A stretch of 64,000 nucleotides of DNA from Prinsepia uniflora (lineage: Eukaryota > Streptophyta > Magnoliopsida > Rosales > Rosaceae): the NCBI GenBank assembly GCA_032719365.1, contig CM064872.1:72108752-72172751 (forward strand). The letters are read 5' to 3'. This document shows, piece by piece, positions 10,943 through 24,604 of this stretch; the first letter of the stretch is position 1, and each line of letters begins with the position of its first letter. The notes below the pieces were generated by a model. That model saw only the letters and a program-made list of their open reading frames with translations. It was not told the origin of the DNA and ran no database searches. A program made the position numbers and the translations under genes.

Positions 10943-13900
10943 ATCTTGTGCCACGTAAATTTTTTATCAGTGGCTTTGGGCTTGTCGTGGAGACACGCGA
11001 TACACGGCGGATGTTCTGCACTCTGTGGATGGCGGACCACGGCGTTGCTGCTGCTACTGCACATGCTCGGAATATAAGTGACCACCAAAACCACCAATAG
11101 CTTAATTATAAACCCAAAGTTCTTTTTAAAAAAAATTTCTTCATCAAATTTTGTGCTACATTTTAGCAAATAATTGATGAAGTAGAATATTTATTTAAGG
11201 ATGAAAAATACAGGATATAATTCTTTATCACTTAATTTAATTAAAAATTTGCTAGAAATTTCAATGAAAATTTGAGTTATTGAAATTTTAATTATCAAAT
11301 TTTTAGCTTAATCAATTTCTCAATTGGGTTTTAATTAGTAAACTGTTTGAAATTGGCTTTGTCAGTGAAAATGTGTAATTTATTCATGGAGTGGTGAATC
11401 TCAAGAACTAGGTTGGGTTTCAACTGGTGGAAAGCAATCCAGGCAGTAAATACTAAATAGGTTTTTAATCTGAGATTTAGCCAATTAGCTTCAGTTGATT
11501 ACTCTTAATTAGTCAATAATAATGCAAGCGTGATCCAGATGAAGCACTTCGTTTATGTGTAGAAATTTAAATTAAAGACAATGGGCATGAACATTGATAT
11601 ATATATATATATATATAATGACTATATTTATATCTTTCTCTTTCCCATGAATTTGTCCATGCATGCTTAAAGATTTAAAGACCAATAAATTCATATATTC
11701 ATGCAATGGCCTCATATCTTATGAGATGTGGAGAAAGATATTGGTTACATTTTGTAGCTTACCATCCGAATTTGAATTTTTTTCGTAGATTAATAGAAAT
11801 TAATTAAGTAGTGTGCCCATTCAAATTATAAAAAAAAAAATTTATCTCCTATATTGGAGTAGTATATAGAATATCGATTAAGGCAAGTGTGACTTAGGTC
11901 AGTTATTCAAGAAAATACGCGCGGCTTTTTATATTCGAGTTGGAATACTTCATTTTTGTATAATGAAATAATATTTATATCTCAGGTTATATATCTTTCC
12001 ACTATTATTTCTATTTATTTAATTGCCAATATAAATATATTATAATCGTACAACTTTCAAATCATGTTTCAAGATTACTTACCTAAAAAATCAACGAAAT
12101 TTGATATTATTTAGTTATTCATATATATTAATTTAATGAACGGTTTGTTATAGTGATCTTAATTATTAAATAAATCGTTATTTCATTTGACACATTTGAA
12201 TGGTTAAATGACCCATAATCCTATTGATTTTTCACGAAGATAATCTTGAAATGATAATTTAGAGAATGAACTGTTCCGATTATGATATAAATAGAAAAAA
12301 TAATTCGATAAATTGAAAAAGTGATACGAGGATATATTATCAAGTGAGATGTAAGTATTATCCATAAAAATATTATTATATAAGTTAATTAAGACAAAGT
12401 ATGCATCATCTTACATCTGAGTTTAAATTTTTTTTTTTTAGCTGATAATAATTCAAAATAACAAATGTAAATTAGGTCAGTTAATCAAGATCATCTGCTA
12501 ATCCCTTTGATTTTGAATTTTGAATTTATCATATGACTCAATCCTGGTCATTGATTCTAGGAGTGAAAGAGAATAAAAAAATCCAATATATATCAAATGG
12601 ATGAGTTAAAAAATTGAGTAGTGGGTGTGAACTGTGAATATGACACTCTGGAGTCTGGAGAGCTCGGATCTCAAACAAGAAGAGAAGACCAGCTCTAGCT
12701 ATATCTCTCATTAAGGCTCATGAGGCCAAAAGGAAAAGTCCTCATCAAATTAATAAAGACATGGTTTTCCCTTTTTGAAATTAGCACAAGATCTGACATG
12801 GACCAAGTGTTTAATATTAGGGTTTAACAAAAAAGAAAAATCTTGAATGTGAAAGAAAGAGGAAAAGGCGAATTCCAAAGAGAGTAGAAAACAAGCATTT
12901 CAAAGAACAGTGCAGAAGGGGGAAAAGGGTTAGAAATTTGTGTCCCTTTAAAGTCCCTTTTGGGTCTATAAATTTATAAGCATGTCTTAATATTGAATCC
13001 AAGGAACAAGCATCCAAGGTTAAAAACACATAGTTACCTTATATATGTGGTCAAAGTCCAATTTTGATTAAAAATATACGATTGTTGATCGCTTAACGCA
13101 CGATTGTTTATCGTTTAACACGTTTTATCCCACATACTATGAGTTTGATATAAAATCGAAAAAGCCTTTGATCTAATTTATAACTGATATATTTCAAGTA
13201 ATAGTAAGATCGTAATCTTTCTATTACTATTATTTATCACCATTATATAATAGGTAATTTTATATTTGAATTTTATAATAAACGAATTTGATAACCAATA
13301 ACATTCAAATAACATAAAATTTTAACGAGATTTTTTATGCCTCTCATTTCCATATTTGAATCCAAAGAACGAGCATCCAAGGTTAGAGACAAATTATGGT
13401 TATATATGTGGTCCAACCCCAATTTAAAATTCTAGTTTTTACCACTGTATATGTTTGGTAGTCATGGTCAAAATAATCAAACAAATGAGAACCCATTTAA
13501 TCAATTATTAATTTCCATAGCATGAGCTCATAATTTGATGGACTTCCATCACACAAATTTGTCACTGTGATGTGTCTTTAGTCCTTTCGTTTGGAATTAA
13601 ACGGTGAAATTTTGCATAGATATTTATGCCACCCTAGTATTATTATATAGTTTGACTGAAATCTGTTTTTGTACTATTAAGTCCCATCAATTTTAATGAC
13701 TTGTGGTAGGTAGTAAAATAAAGTAAAAAAATTACTGTGAATTGCTGGTGAAAGAAGGTTGAATTTGAAGTTTGAACTATGATCGGTGACCGAAACTCTA
13801 CATTTTGCACAGAATCAATTGCAAGACCTAGTCGAGAAGCATCTGATCAGTGAAGAACCATTAGGAAATGGACCACCCCTTTAACCAGTTCCTTAAAGTT

Positions 13901-16900
13901 GTAAATTTTCATCATTCATGTCCCCCAAATTTTAAACTACCAAGTAAATAATTAACGGCATTCTCAAGGACACAATATTACATTGACTATAGGCTAGCAT
14001 AGCTAGTCGATAGGGGGACTCATTACCATGAGGTTTTTTCTTTTTATATATATAAATATATATTATATACGTTATTGCCACAATAAGATATTCACATTTA
14101 TTACGACCTATAAAAAATTATATTATTATTTGTATTATTATTTTTATCACTATTCAAAATGCTAAATTCAAAAGAAAAGGATAAAAGTGAAATAAATAAA
14201 AACGAAGATGGGGAGAGAGGAAAAATATGGAGAGAAATGCGGAGGGAGAAGGAAGTTACTCCTCCTTCCACAATATTTTTTAATACTTTAAAATTTATTT
14301 CATTTCTTCAAATATTTAAAATTTTAAAAAATATACACACGAGAAGCTAGTATTATATAAAATCAGGATAGTTAAAAGACTTCACCAAATATTTTAGGAA
14401 AAGCCCAAAAATACCCTCACTATAATTTTTTTTTTAACAAACCCTCACAATGTTTTAAAAAACATGGACAAACTAACAAAATTATATCTTTATTTAAAAT
14501 TTAAATAATAACCACTTAATGGAGAAAGTGGGGTTTTTTTTAGGGCAATTAACTCATAGGTTCTTACTAACATATAAATTTATTAAAAAACTTGCATTGT
14601 AGAAAAATTAAATTCATAGGTCATTTGATTAGTCAAAGTCAAAGAACTATACAATTTAAAATAGACCATAATTTTTATATAAATTACAACTAATGTCACC
14701 CAATTGTAAAGTAGTCCAATAATAATCTAAAAAGTACTTACCAAAATCTACCATAATTTTAATATTATTTTTTTTATTATAAGATTATATTGAGGATTAT
14801 GAAAACATTACTCCTATTTATAATTTTGTTTTTCATTTGCTCATTTTAAAAGTAATATGAGTATTTAATCTAATTTAAAGTAAGACAATTAAAAACAATA
14901 ATTCTTCAAAAATACTTTTAAATTTAAAATTTAAAAATTCTTTATCTTCTGATATTAAATAATTTGGTTAATTTCGCATAATTTAGGGTTTAATTCTTAA
15001 ATTTTGGCAGAATTTTGTGTCCAAATGCAAAAATTAAACCCTAGAACTCCATACAATACAGACTTTATTTTTTATTTTATAGAAAAAATTCAATTATAAG
15101 TATGTACAATATATATAGTATACATATATAATATTTATTATATGCATAATATAACAAAGGGCCAAAGATGCCAAAGAAATCAAACCCTAAGGGGCACATG
15201 GGACAAAGATGACAAAAAAAAAAAATCTTATTTTTAATTGTTTAAATGAATTCTCAATAATTCACTCATACTCTTTATTGAGATATACAAAGGTAGATAT
15301 GTAATTTATTATTTACAAATTCTGTTTAGAGACTTTTAAATAAAAAAAAAGTTTGAGATAAGGTCTTATTTTATTTAATATACAAACATTAAATGTTTTA
15401 AATAAAAATAAAAGTTATTAAAGATGTAATAATAATTTATCTTTTTTTAGGGGGAGAAGTGAATAGTTACTATTTTTCTCTTATTCTTTTTAATTATTTT
15501 TTAATTATTTTAATTTATTTTATTTCTCCTTAATTATATAAATTTAAAAAAAAATATTGATACTGGTTATAGATTTATATCATTTCATTTGTGTAACCCG
15601 AATATTTATCTGTAATAGTAAAAATAATTATCCTTAAAGTACTTGCATACTTGCATTGCATAACTTCAAAGAGACATCGCATCTTAATCTACTAACTAAA
15701 TTTGTCATTATCCTTCCATTGGAGTACATGCTAATTATTTTAATTAGTAAGTGTCCTAATCTAACCGACGAGCATTCATCATTGCTGAATGTTTGGACAT
15801 TTTGTACTTTATATCAGATCCACAATTTGACACATTCTAAAAGTGAAAGAAAAAAAAAAGTACATCTCTTTTTGGGATTTTTTGGTCCCTATGAAGACGA
15901 ACCTTAATTTTTTTTTTCCAACGTCGTTTTTGGTGCATGATTAATCATGCAAGTAACGAAATCGATGTATTTGTTTTAATTTGTATGCTGTTGTATTAAA
16001 GAAAATTGATTCGTTAATAATAAATTATTTGTAATATTTTTTATTTTTTAAAAAAATGTAAAAATAAAAATAGTTAAGATTGTTTTATATATTTTCTCAA
16101 AAAAAAAAAAAGAAGAAGAAGATTGTTTTTACGTTTTTTTTTTGGGACAGAACAGTTAATTTTGTTTAGCAGCGTTGTGCAGAGGGAAATAAATATATAT
16201 TATATACCTGTAATGTGACATTCTATCTTATTCTAGTGCTGCCGTCGAGGTTTGTGCTACAAACTTTGTACCTCATAATTAACGAACAATATTACATAGC
16301 AAATTTCGAAATGTGAAAATACAGAGGAATGCTATTTGCACGTACAATGTATAATTGTTTCAAAAGTTTATTACCAATTAAATAAATAAAAATTGAATTT
16401 TGTATTTTTTCAATGCTTATATATTTATTATAGGTAATTTTTATGCACGTTCTATGTCAATTAATTCTTATTTCATACATACTCTCAATAAAAATTAAAT
16501 TTTGACGATTCAATATGTTAAGAAATTAAATTATATGGTCAAATGAGTCTAATTTAGTTTATTTTAGTGTTGATTTGTAGACAATTAATCTCAAGTTCGA
16601 ACACCAGTGATATATTATATAGAAATTTTTCAAAATTTTTTTCCTCCCATGTAATAAAAACAAAAAAGAAAGTAAATTAAACGATTTTTTTTTAATCAGA
16701 GCATCCTTTTGGATAATGCTTTTTTAATGTGTAGTAATTGTGGTACAAATTTATTTATTTTTAAGTGAGAATTTTACTTTTAATACGACACGAAATTTTT
16801 ACTAGTTACATTTATTTGCACAGAACTATCACCTTGGAATGTATTATGGTATCTCTAGTGCCTGACTTACATAGCACACTGCGTTTTTTCCTTTTTCTAT

Positions 16901-18120
16901 TTGATTATTGGTTTAGCCAAAAACAATTTGTATTTGTCTTGTCTTCTTCAAAATTTGGTCATTTTTCTTTTTCCTCCTCATAAACCTCAAAAGCGAAAAT
17001 ACATTGTAGATTTATGCGAATATATTCCTTTTTATACATCTGGAATTGATTTTTTTTTTAAATAGTAAACTTAAATTACGTTGTAATAAATAAAAAATAT
17101 TGTGTATTTTAATATCTGAAAACGAATATGAGGAAAATACTTTGCTTTTCATGAGAGCACGAATGAGAAAGGCCAAAAACTGGAGAAAAAATGAAGAAAG
17201 AAAAAAGCCGTCGTACGTCCAGTTTCAGTCACCAGCTGCTCGTACACGTGTCAGCGTGGGAGCAAAAAGACAGCTTCATTCCCCTTTACTCCTTATTCCT
17301 CATTCTATATTTACACTTCTACCCTTATGGATATATCCATATTACAAACCTAATAATATCTTTTCTTTGTATCTTTTTTGGGAATTTCCTGAGTGATATA
17401 TAATTTTCTTTTGTGCACTTTGATTTTTGTTGTTGTTGTTGTTAAGCGAGTGAAATTGATAATAGGAAGATTCCTCTTTTTTTTTTTTTCTTCACAATAA
17501 TAGGAATTTTAACAATTAAAAAAATTATGAATAATCACACGTCCATAACTACTTTTTTATTTGTGTTGATGATCGATTGTATGGCTGTGCATATTCATTA
17601 CTAGATATGTTACTTTTTATTTGAACGTTTCAGTACAAATTTACATTGTACCAATTATTTTATCTGAACGTTTGAGTACAAATTTACATTGTAACAATGT
17701 AATGGATTGTCTACTTAGAAAATATTACAGAACTAATACAACTGTAACAATTGTTACAATGCAATAAATAAAAAGAGCACCATTGAAACTTAGCAAACAA
17801 AAAGGAGATTGTAAAGCAATGTGAAAAAAAATAATGTGTTACGTTTGATGGCAGGGTTTTTGAACTTTTGGTTATGCGATTGGATTAAATTTTTTGTTTT
17901 TTTCCTATCATTTGGTTTGAATGATTCCATTCCATTCCATGTCCAAGAAATGAAACAAGTGATTCACAAAAATTGAATGAGGTGATTAAATTCTTAACAT
18001 GGGAACAAAATAGAGTAGGTAGCATTGACATATGGTGGTTAAGCCAATTTATTATTCCCATGGAAAATATCCAAAATTAAAATTCTAATAAATCTCTTGC
18101 CATGCACACCCTAAAGACCT
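10943..18120. other. AT-rich intergenic DNA, no gene seen
   Basis: About 7.2 kb contain many homopolymer A and T runs, an (AT)n stretch near 11598-11618, and no ORF with recognisable protein features. Within it I can support only a dispersed repeat (about 12130-12375) and a 43-bp tandem duplication (17622-17700, unit GAACGTTT.AGTACAAATTTA). The short ORFs at 14159-14350, 15656-15907, 16765-16983 and 17100-17396 look like chance. Confidence 0.6.
12130..12375 (+). repeat. Dispersed AT-rich repeat, copy 1
   Basis: This shares an extended, diverged similarity with 61560-61800: a block AATGGTTAAATGACC, then CATTGATTTTT-like sequence, GATAATCTTGAAATGATAAT, AATAAATTGAAA and GATGTAAGTATT, in the same order and orientation. 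No terminal repeats are clear, so I cannot name the element class. Confidence 0.45.
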
Positions 18121-18654
18121 CTTTCACCCAAAAAAAAAAATGACCTCTATCTATCTCGCTTCAAGCACAAAATCTGGCAATTACCCTTCTGGTCTCCAGC
18201 TGTGTTATTTTTTTCTTCTCATTCCCTATTGGTGCTCTCTCTCTCTCTCTCTCTCTGCCCTAAGAACAGCCACTCATTTCCTTCATAAGATCCTCCCAAG
18301 CGGCAGTCATTTCAACCAACCTTGAGTGAGAGTGTGAGGGAGGGAGAGACAGAGAAGAAGAGGGAGTGAGAGCTTCACTACAAAACACTGCTCATATTAT
18401 TTGGGTTTTATTTTCTTTCATCATATTTATTGTTCTTCATATTCTTTTGTTAGGAATCCCATCTTTTTCCCTCCTCCTTGTTCTTCCTCCTCATCCTCAA
18501 CATCCGAAAAACACTCAGCAAAAAAATCAACACAAGACTTGCGTACATAAAAATAAATAAAAACAAAGTCTCAGTCTTTATTGATTTTGGCAGCCAGAGT
18601 GAGAAAAGAGAGAAAAAGACGGAGTTTTGTGTCCGTTTTACTGTTGCGATAATA
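18121..18654 (+). promoter_or_regulatory. 5' flank and 5' leader of the cyclin gene
   Basis: A pyrimidine-rich leader precedes the start codon, including a (CT)11 microsatellite at 18235-18256 and a long GA-rich stretch at 18325-18375. CT-rich tracts near plant transcription starts are common. I see no convincing TATA box. There is no ATG between 18145 and the proposed start at 18655, which supports that start; the upstream extension of the reading frame begins only at a TTG. Confidence 0.5.
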
Positions 18655-20916
18655 ATGGCACCCAGTTTTGACTGTGTGGCTTCAAGCCTTCTCTGCCCAG
18701 AGGACAACCTTTTTGACGAGGATGATTTTGGGTCTGTGCGATTGGAGGAGGAGTTTCAATGGCCTCATAGAAATCACCGAATCAACTATCAAAACCAGAC
18801 CTTTGACGATGAGGTTGGGCTGCCATTGCAGAGTGATGAGTGTTTGGCTTCAATGGTAGAAAAGGAATTTCACCACTTACCTGCCACTGATTACTTGAAG
18901 AGGTTGCAAACTGGGGACTTGGACCTTGCTGGTAGAAAGCAGGCTGTTGACTGGATTGGAAAGGTGGGTTCTTCATTTCTTTTGATTTTATTTTTTTGGG
19001 GTTTATTCTCTTTTGATGGTGGTTGAACTTGAATCGTATGCATTTGTCTATTTGATGAGTTATCTGAGATGGGTTTTGTTCTCCGATCAGGAAGAACCTT
19101 CCTTTTCATTTGTTTTAGGGGATTCAAAGTGATAAAGGTGCTGTTTTCTTTTTGCAAGTGAACCTTAAAAATTTCATCTTTTTTAAGTTTTGGAAGTTTT
19201 GATGAATATGGGTTCTTCTGGTGTTCATTGGTTTGGTGGAGAATATTTTCTGTGTTGCTTTTAGGGCCAACACCGAAACAGATTAAAGTAGAATGTCGCC
19301 CCAAAAAAAATATGATTGCATATTTCAAGGGCCTATTTCTAACCTTCGGTTTTGGTTGAACAGGCAAATGCCCATTTCAGTTTTGGACCTCTCTGCCAAT
19401 GCCTATCCATAAATTACTTGGATCGCTTCCTTTCAGCCTATGAATTTCCTGTAAGTCTTGCACATTCACATTGTGTCCGTTTTAGTGTATTCGAGTCCAT
19501 TTCTGATTTGAATATCTTGTTTTTTCAAATCCATCAGCAAAATGGAAAAGCTTGGACTATGCAGTTGCTGGCTGTGGCATGCCTGTCTCTTGCAGCCAAA
19601 ATGGAGGCGATTGATGTTCCTCTCTCTCTAGATTTACAGGTTAGGGAGGGGCAATGTTGTCAACTATTTGTTATGGGATCTTTCTTGACTGTTATGAAGA
19701 TTTGAGTTTTCATCAAACAGGTGGCAGATTCAAAATTTGTGTTCGAAGCTAGAACAATTCAAAGGATGGAGCTTTTGGTGTTGAGCACATTGAGATGGAG
19801 AATGCAAGCAGTTACCCCCTTCTCATTCATAGATTCTTTCCTTGTCAAGATCAGTGAGGAGGATCAAATTCAAGTCAATCTCAAAGCTTCAATCTTGAGA
19901 TCATCCCAACTCATTTTGAGCACAATTAGAGGTATTGATAAATTTTAACCCTAATTTGTTTGTGTAAAATGGTATCAATTATGAAAGAGAAAGGACTGAT
20001 GATGTGTTTCTGTGGTGGTGGGGGTGGGTGGGAAAATTGAATGCAGGGATTGACTTCTTAGAATTCAAGCCATCAGAAGTTGCAGCAGCTGTAGCAATTT
20101 CTGTTGCAAGAGAAGCCAAAGCATTAGACGATGAAAAAGCAATCTCTATGCTCATTCAGCATGTAGACCTAGTCAAGGTATATATGGTTTGGTGGTCCAA
20201 GTCGCAAAAGAACATAAATAATGATGATTATGTCTTACTTTTGATTTTGCTCTTATCATTTTGAGTTGATTACAATTACAAACAATATAATTATGATTAG
20301 ATTAGGGAAATGCTGATGAAACTTACTTAAATGGATTTCATATGGATTAGTGGTTGTCTAATCATGTTTTCGGCTTAAAAATTAATGTTAAGCGTGGTCG
20401 GTTTTCATGATGAAAACAAGTCCGTGTAAGAACTCTTTTAAGCAAGTCTCGCTAACATTTCTTGTACATTAATCTAGGCATGTGGGCTATTGGTTATCTA
20501 ATAATGATTTCAGCTTAAAAATCAATGTTAAGCTTGGTCCGATTTTACAACAAACATACGGTGGAAACAAGTCCATGTATAAATTCTGTTTTAAGCAAGC
20601 CCTTTTAGCATTTTTCCAAACGATTAATCTAGACATGTTACAATTATATTAATTTTTCGTTTGTTTTATTTTTCAGGAAAAAGTGGTGAAGTGTTTGAGT
20701 TTGATTCAAGTGATGTCATTAATGAGTGGGACCTACAAGGATGCTAATGGCCATGTCCAGTCTGTGCCTCAGAGTCCAATTGGGGTGTTGGATGCCTCAT
20801 GCTTCAGCTATAAGAGTGATGAAGCCACCACAGTTGGGTCATGTGCAAATTCCTTCCAAAATAGCTCAGATTCTAAAAGAAGGAAGCTAAACAGACCCTG
20901 TGAGGTGGAGTTATAG
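18655..20916 (+). CDS. CYCD2/4: D-type cyclin, CYCD2/CYCD4 clade
   Basis: D-type cyclins bind CDKA and drive RBR phosphorylation at the G1/S transition in the nucleus. Exons by reading: 18655-18963, 19364-19450, 19538-19639, 19721-19931, 20047-20177, 20677-20916. All introns are GT-AG, and the joined length is 1080 nt, or 359 residues, normal for the family. Visible features are the RBR-binding LxCxE (LLCPE, residues 12-16), AVDWI (97-101), YLDRFL (121-126) and LAAKMEA (150-156) in the cyclin N box, FLEFKPSEVAAA in the C box, a candidate CDK site QSPIG (312-316), and a basic KRRK (347-350) that may be a nuclear signal. The tail VPQSPIGVLDASC..KRRKLNRPCEVEL and six exons fit CYCD2/4 better than CYCD3 (usually four exons). 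No stop or frameshift is seen; it looks intact. D2 versus D4 needs a tree. Confidence 0.95.
20343..20639 (+). repeat. Tandem duplication inside cyclin intron 5
   Basis: Two imperfect copies lie head to tail: about 20343-20484 and 20485-20639. Matching blocks are GGTT.TCTAAT.ATG.TTTC.GCTTAAAAAT, AATGTTAAGC.TGGTC, GAAAACAAGTCC.TGTA, TTTTAAGCAAG and ATTAATCTAG.CATGT. The copies start 140 bp apart and end 155 bp apart, so there has been an indel since. The duplication accounts for most of this 499-nt intron; the others are 81-400 nt. Confidence 0.75.
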
Positions 20917-21090
20917 AAACCTTTTCATTATGTCATTTTTTTCCCCTTTTAGCTTGGTGTGTTTTGATGAAGTTTCTCAAAGAAAATAAGTTAGGTCATG
21001 AATGGAGGGTGGAGAAACTGAACATCAGTATGTAATCGTGCTTTTGCCATGAAAAATAGAAAGAAAGAAAAAAAAAAAAAAAAAAAAACT
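20917..21090 (+). other. 3' flank of the cyclin gene with an A tract
   Basis: A T- and GA-rich stretch follows the stop. An A-rich run (about 21058-21088) lies 150 bp downstream. No canonical AATAAA is seen; plant polyadenylation signals are loose, so the 3' end of the mRNA cannot be fixed. Confidence 0.4.
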
Positions 21091-22365
21091 CTTCAGCTGT
21101 TAAATATTAGACTTCTTAACAGCCAGAGACTTTGTTTTAGGGTTTTGGAGTTTGTTTGTTTATCGGTTACGAAAGAGAAAATTGAAAAGTAATATATGAT
21201 TGAAGGGTTTTTATATGATGTCGGATTTAATTAGTTTAATTAATAATGGGATTTATTTGTTAGGGAACTGGGGCCAACTTTATCCCCTGACCAGTTTGTG
21301 TTTGACTGTCTGTCTATTTGGACTGTGTGGGTGGGTTATGGGGTTTTTTATTTGATGAGAAAGTGTTTTGTGACATGGAGGACCTTTTGGGAATGCAAAA
21401 CTATTGAATTGAATTTGAATGATATGATAATGCAACCCAAACAACCATGTAAAAATGAAGGGATGATATCTTTGTCAGAGACAAGTATATGCATAATATA
21501 TCTACCTGCAGCATTTTTTCCATTTAGTTCCAGTCAACAACTAGGTCCTAAAGCAAGTAAGGGACAGATTTTCATAGCTTTTCTAAACTAACAAGAGAAA
21601 AATACGCAATTTTCTTCAAATTTGTTTCATTCCAATACTTCTGTAGAAAGATTTGTGAAATTTTCCTCATATCAAGTATGTTTGTTTTGTGAATACAATG
21701 TAAATAGGATAGGACACATTTTACTTTAAACTAAAACGATAAAATATTAAAAGGCCAAATTTAAACTCAGATGACTCTTTATGCAAAAGTAAAAGCAGCC
21801 TATAAGCAAATGCTCTGTAACTCAAAAGTAGGGCTGGAAAAAGAAGGATGTCAATAGAGTAGCAAAAGCATCAACCATAAGAATTTTATGCAAATTATTC
21901 AGCAAAAACCAAAAAATAATAATAATAATAATAATACAACAATCAACCAACTAATAATGAATGAAAGAAAAAGGCAACTCACTATTTCAGACAAGCTGCA
22001 ACAATGACAAGTGACAACTAGATATTACCAATTCTTCCTACATTTGATAAATCTCAAAGGGACAAGTTGATCAAAACTAATTAATCAGGAAGTGCTTCTA
22101 AGTGGTAAAATTGTTTGTTACAGTGGTAACAAATAATGCCGTGTGCAAATAGATTTTTACAGAATATACTTTTACTGACCATCCTGAATCACTAAACACT
22201 TAATACAGGACTTGTGAAGCAAGAGACTCTAGGTACACAAAATTACGGTATAACATATCTGTAAAATTAAACATTTAAACGTAAAAAGAAAATCTTATGC
22301 AAACATTATTAACGTGTAAGTATGAATGACTCTGATGGGTATGCAAACTTAATCAATTAAACGTG
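21091..22365. other. Intergenic DNA, nothing identified
   Basis: AT-rich sequence with an (AAT)n microsatellite near 21917-21936. The ORF at 21298-21591 has no recognisable domain and no homologue that I know. Confidence 0.5.
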
Positions 22366-22369
22366 TTCA

Positions 22370-22950
22370 TATTTAATTTGGTCAGCTTGAATAAGGTCGA
22401 GCAATCTTACCAAAGTCAATCCAATCCCTCCTCGACTACACTGATAAGGCTTAGCTTAAGACAGGAAACAACAAAAACAGTTAGGCCGACCACATCTGGT
22501 CGGCCAGCCAGTACCTCGGCAATGCACACAGTCCTGGTCATTGCAACCTCAAGCTACACGTTTGCCCGTTAGGCCGATCACATCTGGTTGGCCTACCTCT
22601 TGCTAGGTCAACCGAATTAGAAACGAGACTCAAACCACAAGAAGACTCGTGCCAGCTCTCAGGACAACGATGTTCATCACACATCGAACTATTCTAACAA
22701 CATTCAAAACTACTATAAATATAAGGGTGCCTTCCTTCCAAAAGCTAATGATTATCTTGCTCAAACGCTGTATAAATTACTACAGTACCTTCCACACATA
22801 ATCATATTTAAACATCAGAAACTATTATGATAGCACCACACTAGTGCTCCTTTGCTCTTCTTGTCTTTGTCTTTATAAGGTCTGGCCACCGCGAGAAGAG
22901 CGACCAAAGGAGCTCAATCCAGCGAGTCTAAGTTGGTCTATTTAATACAT
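22370..22950 (+). other. LTR-like or promoter-like block with two hairpins and a TATA box
   Basis: The base composition is more balanced than in the neighbours. A perfect inverted repeat, GGCCGACCA-CATC-TGGTCGGCC (22484-22505), is followed 88 bp later by a diverged second copy, GGCCGATCA-CATC-TGGTTGGCC (22572-22593). A TATA box, TATAAATA, lies at 22714-22721, followed by a CT-rich stretch near 22850-22880. This resembles the U3/R part of a gypsy-type LTR, but I find no TG...CA ends, PBS or second copy, so the class stays open. Confidence 0.35.
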
Positions 22951-23075
22951 CAACAAAACGTTAATAGTAAAACTTATGCATATGAAACAAAACCTAATTG
23001 ACGTATAACTAAGAATAACTACTTCAAAGGGAAAAAAAAAAAGGAGTATCTTTGATTGATATATATACATATATA

Positions 23076-23530
23076 CAGACACGAACCCAGGATTTGAATA
23101 TAAGGTGGGCTAATTTTATTAGTATCATATTCTATCAAAATTCGATAATACAAATGAATTTTATTGATAAAAAGTAAAATATATACCGATTAACTTTATC
23201 CTAAAAATTAATACTTATATACAAAAAAAAATAAAAAAAATAACAATTTTATACAAGACCATGTAATATAAGAGTACTAAACTTGTAGTCTATTAATTTT
23301 TTATATATTACATGAATTTATTATCAAGTCGTTGTCAATATTATTAAAAAATACTCTTTTATTTGAAGAATATATTATACAATCTTTAAAAATATTATTT
23401 TTATCTTATTTAAGTGCATAACAAATTAATTGGTTGGACTATAAATATTAAAAATATACTATTTTTTTTTGGGTTAGTAATTTCAGGTGAGCTAAAGCTC
23501 ACCTTAGCCCTTCGTATTGGTATGTGCCTG
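23076..23530. mobile_element. Non-autonomous hAT-like element
   Basis: This 455-bp element begins CAGACACGAACC and ends, on the opposite strand, CAGGCACATACC: imperfect 12-bp terminal inverted repeats, 9 of 12 matching. It is flanked by CATATATA (23068-23075 and 23531-23538), an 8-bp TSD as expected for hAT. The terminal motif followed by CAGGATTTGAA is common in plant hAT relics. The TSD falls in TA-repeat DNA, which weakens it, although the leading C also matches. No transposase is encoded. Confidence 0.6.
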
Positions 23531-23538
23531 CATATATA

Positions 23539-24604
23539 TATATATATATGCAGCGAGGTTAACAATGAATAAGGTTATAAGAACTAACAACAAATTGGAT
23601 GGGTTGCAGGGGGATATTATAAGGTCCAATTATTAAAGAAAACGTGGGAAAAGTTTAAACTCCAAAAATATTTCGCATAAAGAAAATTTGGAATGATACG
23701 ATCTGATAAATTATCAGTATAATTAGACTGTTTTATTTAAATTTTTTCTATTTCCATTTGATTTGGGAGGGATTGAAAACTGGAAAGTACAAAATGCTAA
23801 ATCATTTGATTGATACAATATATTATTATATTTGAAGGGAAAAAAAAAAAGGGTCCAATTATTAAAGCAATCTTCGTAAATAGAATATATTTTCTCATCA
23901 TGATGCATTCATTGTATTAGGATAAGCCCGATGGCCTGGACAATCATTTAAGGTGAAAGGACAGTTCTATATGTACACAACAATAAAAATCCAATGCCAA
24001 CCTTGTGACACTTTAAAAGCTGCAGATAAGGAAGATTTATGGGAGAAACCTATCACTCAGGGTTAAGAGTGCCATTTATTGAAGAAGATAGCCCTAAAAC
24101 TTCAGCTATCCAAAAAAACATCAATTTTTTTACATGGTTGTTTATCTTGTGATCTTACAGATACATTTTTAAAGAACAATAAACTCGTTAATTTAACAAC
24201 TATATTCGTGTCTCTTTCATCCAAACCTAGTTAAAAATGGTAATTTATAGAGCAGAGATTAGCTACACAAAAGATGAACAATCATTCACATTATCACTTA
24301 TCTACAATCTTAAACATGCATTTGTAGTGCGAATTTTTGTTTAGTGAAAACACAATTCAGTCGGTGATTAATTTATACTCTAATAAAGAATAGTGAACTT
24401 GCTAATTTAACATATATATATTTGTGTTCATTTCATCTTCGAACTAGTGAAAAACGAGAAAGTTTATCCAAGTGAGTTTGAGAAAATTGTGATTCCTAGT
24501 TTCATCCAGCTACAACAGGCTGGTGAGGATCAATGATTTATGAAGAAACTGAACATGGAGGAACAAGCTGATTTGTCACGTCCATTAAAATATGATACAT
24601 ATGC
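23539..24604. other. Intergenic AT-rich DNA, nothing identified
   Basis: No recognisable ORF, RNA gene or repeat ends. The ORF at 23723-23908 on the minus strand has no features of a real gene. Confidence 0.5.

Noticed and set aside
16590..16620. B-box-like AAGTTCGAAC as part of a second SINE
   Set aside because: No A box at the right spacing and no body or TSD; a single 10-bp match is not enough.
18478..18654. N-terminal extension of the cyclin upstream of 18655
   Set aside because: The frame is open upstream but contains no ATG, while the 18655 start gives MAPSFDC..LLCPED, the typical family N-terminus.
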